This document shows, piece by piece, positions 61,833 through 64,000 of a DNA stretch of 64,000 nt. Each line of letters starts with the position of its first letter. Positions within the stretch are counted from its first letter, which is position 1. Position numbers and translations under genes: made by a program. Source of the stretch: Flammeovirgaceae bacterium UBA7330 (GTDB lineage Bacteria; Bacteroidota; Bacteroidia; Cytophagales; Cyclobacteriaceae); assembly GCA_002471275.1 (NCBI GenBank), contig DKPQ01000014.1, positions 494,648 through 558,647 on the forward strand, in the 5' to 3' direction. The notes under the pieces were generated by a model. The model made no database searches, was not told the DNA's origin, and saw only the letters and a program-made list of their open reading frames with translations.

Positions 61833-62066
61833 TTAAAACTCCAGGTTACTTCCCTTGCTCTGACCTTTGGATCTCGTACCCTGTTTGAATTGATTGATGT
61901 TGATGGCAACCTCCTTTTCAAATTGGGATACTCCGGCTTTAAGACCCTGCACTAATTCGGAATTGCCTTTTACCCCTTTCAACAATTTTTTCATGAGTAG
62001 CGGGTGGTTTTTTCGGACAATGTAGCCGCTGTTAAATCCCTTGATATAGTCTTTTGATACTTCCAT
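61833..62066 (-). CDS. Uncharacterised 77-aa protein
   Basis: No family recognised. The protein has YIKGFNSGYIVRKNHP, a helix ELVQGLKAGVSQFEKEV and a basic tail (GTRSKGQSKGS). The GFNSGY start resembles small plasmid- and ICE-borne proteins of Bacteroidota. It starts 2 bp after the HTH gene. Confidence 0.5.
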   Translation of the reverse strand: MEVSKDYIKGFNSGYIVRKNHPLLMKKLLKGVKGNSELVQGLKAGVSQFEKEVAININQFKQGTRSKGQSKGSNLEF

Positions 62067-62068
62067 AA

Positions 62069-62338
62069 TTAAAAGGTTTCTTTTGCATGTTTTTCTAAAT
62101 ATTCATTGATCGATTCACGGTCATAAAGGATGATCCTTTTCTGTGGTTGAGCAAACCGAATCTTCCCTTCGTCTCTCAATTTCTGAAGAGTTGTTTTGGA
62201 TTTGATCCCCAGGAGTCGCATCGCCTCCTCTGTTGGAATCCATTTGTCTTCAGGACCTTCAGTGTCTCCTCTCAGCCGCTTGACCACCTCCTCGATCAAG
62301 GCATAGAATGCCTCTTCTTCAAGCATGATTACTTCCAT
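62069..62338 (-). CDS. Helix-turn-helix DNA-binding protein (excisionase-like)
   Basis: An 89-aa protein with an HTH_17-like domain: KWIPTEEAMRLLGIKSKTTL, then QKLRDEGKIRFAQPQKRIIL and YDRESINEYLEKH. Such winged-helix proteins accompany Bacteroidota integrative elements and often act as excisionases or regulators. It overlaps the membrane-protein gene by 10 nt. A second ATG at 62326 is possible. Confidence 0.8.
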   Translation of the reverse strand: MEVIMLEEEAFYALIEEVVKRLRGDTEGPEDKWIPTEEAMRLLGIKSKTTLQKLRDEGKIRFAQPQKRIILYDRESINEYLEKHAKETF

Positions 62339-62880
62339 TGTTCTAATTGATTTTTTGAACTAAATTTTTTGTTTTCGATGAACTCTATATATTCATTTCT
62401 TAGACTGTCGATCTGCCACAGGCTATCCAATCGATCCAGGTATTCAGTATTCCCAGAGTGATAAATGAACTGGTATTTCTGACTGATTTCCTCAAGAGAA
62501 GGGACTCTCATAAAGTAATAAATATTGGCTCCGAGAGAGACCAGAAAAAGGACGAGTCCGGCAAGAAATACTCTGCCAGTGTTACTCTTCAAATTCAAGC
62601 CTTTTGGAGAAGTTGAACTGCTGCCGTTTGAGCCAGGTTGAGTTGGTTTTAGTTGTTTACTCAACTCATCCAATTTATTGAGAATGGGACCTGTATCAGA
62701 TTGCGGAACAGGTATCCTGATATTGAGAATCCGCTCAGATAGATTGTCAATTTTCTCTTCAACTGATCCAGATCCATTTTGTACTTTTTGAAGGTCCTTT
62801 CCTTCCAGGAGCTTCACTACCCTTTCTACTTCTGAAAGGATAGACTCAAACATGATCTCAATCTTTTCTTCTCTTGTCAT
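62329..62880 (-). CDS. Single-pass membrane protein with coiled-coil N-terminus
   Basis: The 183-aa protein has an N-terminal coiled-coil-like region (~1-75), a flexible Ser/Gly/Pro linker, a membrane helix (~103-121, VFLAGLVLFLVSLGANIYYF) and a C-terminal helical domain. It overlaps the relaxase by 23 nt and may link relaxase to the membrane or transfer channel. No family recognised. Confidence 0.6.
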   Translation of the reverse strand: MTREEKIEIMFESILSEVERVVKLLEGKDLQKVQNGSGSVEEKIDNLSERILNIRIPVPQSDTGPILNKLDELSKQLKPTQPGSNGSSSTSPKGLNLKSNTGRVFLAGLVLFLVSLGANIYYFMRVPSLEEISQKYQFIYHSGNTEYLDRLDSLWQIDSLRNEYIEFIENKKFSSKNQLEQWK

Positions 62881-63631
62881 CTTCCTGATCTTTACCCCGA
62901 TGATTATTCTGACCTAACCTCCTGGCAAGCCTTTTAAAGCTGAAGGATTTATCAATTGAGCTCCCCTTAAAACTGAAGTCTTTGTACTTGAAAACCACTC
63001 CGTTTATTCTGCCGGTCGCCTGCAATTGAAAGTTCATATCAATCCCTTGTTCCTTCAGATAGAATTTCAATTCATCGTAATCTTTAATACCCTTTTCCAG
63101 AGCCTGGGTAAGGGCGATTTTAATCTTGTTCCTGGTAGCCTTTCTAACTGGAATCTTATCACTCAACTTCCCATGTTGTTTTCGCTGATCCTTGGCTATT
63201 GTAAGTCCGTACTTTTTTTCCAGCTTGTCACAGATGCTGGCTGTCCTGTTCTTGCACCACCGGTCACTGACCAGCTCACCATTATACCCTACCCGATTGG
63301 AAATAATGTGAATGTGTTCATGCTGAGTATCCTGGTGTCTGACCATCAAATACTGGTTATCCTTGAGGCCTATTTCTTCCAGGTAATCCTTGCCAATGGC
63401 AATCATGTTTTCTTTGGTTATCTTGTCATCATAAGCGAAGGAAATTGAGGTGTGCCAAACGGCATTTTTGATCCCGAACTTTTGAGTTCTGATGCTGTTG
63501 AAATCCTGGACTACATGCACAGGATCATCAGCTCTGACCCCGGACTGATCGAGCACTTCTGCCTGGTCTTTTTCCATCACGTATCTGACCACTCCACCGA
63601 AGGATTTTCCTATGGTTACCTGACCTATCAT
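62858..63631 (-). CDS. Relaxase/mobilization nuclease (MobB-like)
   Basis: The 257-aa relaxase has the HUH metal motif QHEHIHIISNR (H104, H106, H108) and an N-terminal Tyr in RYVMEK (Y17) as likely nicking residue. The segment KNRTASICDKLEKKYGL is typical of Bacteroidota mobilization proteins. At 257 aa it is at the short end and has no C-terminal helicase or primase domain. It overlaps MobC by 4 nt. Confidence 0.9.
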   Translation of the reverse strand: MIGQVTIGKSFGGVVRYVMEKDQAEVLDQSGVRADDPVHVVQDFNSIRTQKFGIKNAVWHTSISFAYDDKITKENMIAIGKDYLEEIGLKDNQYLMVRHQDTQHEHIHIISNRVGYNGELVSDRWCKNRTASICDKLEKKYGLTIAKDQRKQHGKLSDKIPVRKATRNKIKIALTQALEKGIKDYDELKFYLKEQGIDMNFQLQATGRINGVVFKYKDFSFKGSSIDKSFSFKRLARRLGQNNHRGKDQEDDKRRKD

Positions 63632-63942
63632 CTGAGCTTGTCGGTTATGTTGTTGATGGCTTCAAGTGTCTTAATTATTTGTAGTGACATGGTCTTTCCA
63701 ACATTTGCCTGGTGGGCTAATTGATTAAGGTTATTAGACATGCCAACTAACTTCTTATAGAGTTCAACTTCTTCAGGGGTCAACCTGGTTTTAAGTGTAT
63801 GATTCAGACTCTTGATCCGGGCAAATTCAGCTCTAGAAAGACCATGGTCATCTGCCAGTTTAGAGATGATCCTGAACTCTGATTTTGTATAGTAAAGCGT
63901 CAGCTTTTCCTGTCGTTTAATTGCTTTTTTAGGTCTTGGCAT
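63628..63942 (-). CDS. MobC-like relaxosome accessory protein
   Basis: A 104-aa basic protein: RPKKAIKRQEKLTLYYTKSE ribbon-helix-helix-like start, and the conserved GMSNNLNQLAHQANVG motif of MobC/BfmC proteins. It heads the mobilization operon. The last 58 bp of the window may hold the start of oriT or the promoter, but no clear repeat is visible. Confidence 0.88.
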   Translation of the reverse strand: MPRPKKAIKRQEKLTLYYTKSEFRIISKLADDHGLSRAEFARIKSLNHTLKTRLTPEEVELYKKLVGMSNNLNQLAHQANVGKTMSLQIIKTLEAINNITDKLR

Positions 63943-64000
63943 CTGATCGTTTTGTAGTGGAGAGTAGCGGAACGTTAAGCAAAACCAAGACGGTGTTTTA

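Overview
The window reads as chromosome from a marine-type member of the Bacteroidota, most likely Cytophagales. The evidence is two SusC/SusD pairs each led by an ECF sigma factor and FecR, promoter boxes of the form TAnnTTTG, a GT3-type glycogen synthase, few Shine-Dalgarno sites, and Bacteroidota-type integrase and mobilization proteins. No rRNA, intact tRNA or CRISPR array is seen.

Region 1 (1-26.9 kb) is ordinary core genome. It holds the end of a TonB-dependent receptor, a DUF4136 lipoprotein, a YfbK-like VWA protein, and a sigma / anti-sigma-TonB pair. Next come prmC, ribD, a free-Met-sulfoxide reductase, a sulfatase + GH88 pair for sulfated uronic-acid glycans, an M48 protease operon, and a phospholipid operon (CPBP protease, DUF2007, cdsA, psd). 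It ends with dusB, an EamA transporter, glycogen synthase, a CtpA-type protease, a RIC-like di-iron protein, ruvX, def, an omega-amidase-like nitrilase and murF.

Region 2 (26.9-51.9 kb) holds two glycan-uptake loci of the same design on the minus strand: ECF sigma, FecR, SusC with STN domain, SusD, then exported enzymes. Locus 1 ends with a Tat-exported DHDPS/NAL-family protein. Locus 2 ends with a double-FAD-domain oxidoreductase carrying HEAT-like repeats, a protein with an FMN-binding-like motif, and a Tat-exported Gfo/Idh/MocA protein. In both loci the fecR-susC gap carries a plus-strand terminator, which suggests an antisense RNA against the susC leader. Between the loci lies a tyrosine integrase framed by the 3' halves of two different tRNA genes (Val-UAC and Met-CAT), both broken at the anticodon stem. 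A trans-sulfuration PLP enzyme follows locus 2.

Region 3 (52-64 kb) is accessory DNA and looks more AT-rich. Two ~350-bp direct repeats, whose sequence differences preserve hairpins, bracket a three-gene module of overlapping ORFs ending in an XRE regulator; its promoter carries a perfect palindrome. Next is a tight minus-strand operon: XRE regulator, DNA methyltransferase, a 744-aa protein with two GHKL ATPase domains and a histidine-kinase-like His, a receiver-like protein, and a PD-(D/E)xK-like nuclease. This looks like a restriction-modification system run by a two-component-like relay, and is the best candidate here for an undescribed system. Beyond it are an AbiEi-type antitoxin with no visible toxin and a mobilization module (HTH protein, membrane protein, relaxase, MobC), suggesting a mobilizable element that continues past the right edge.
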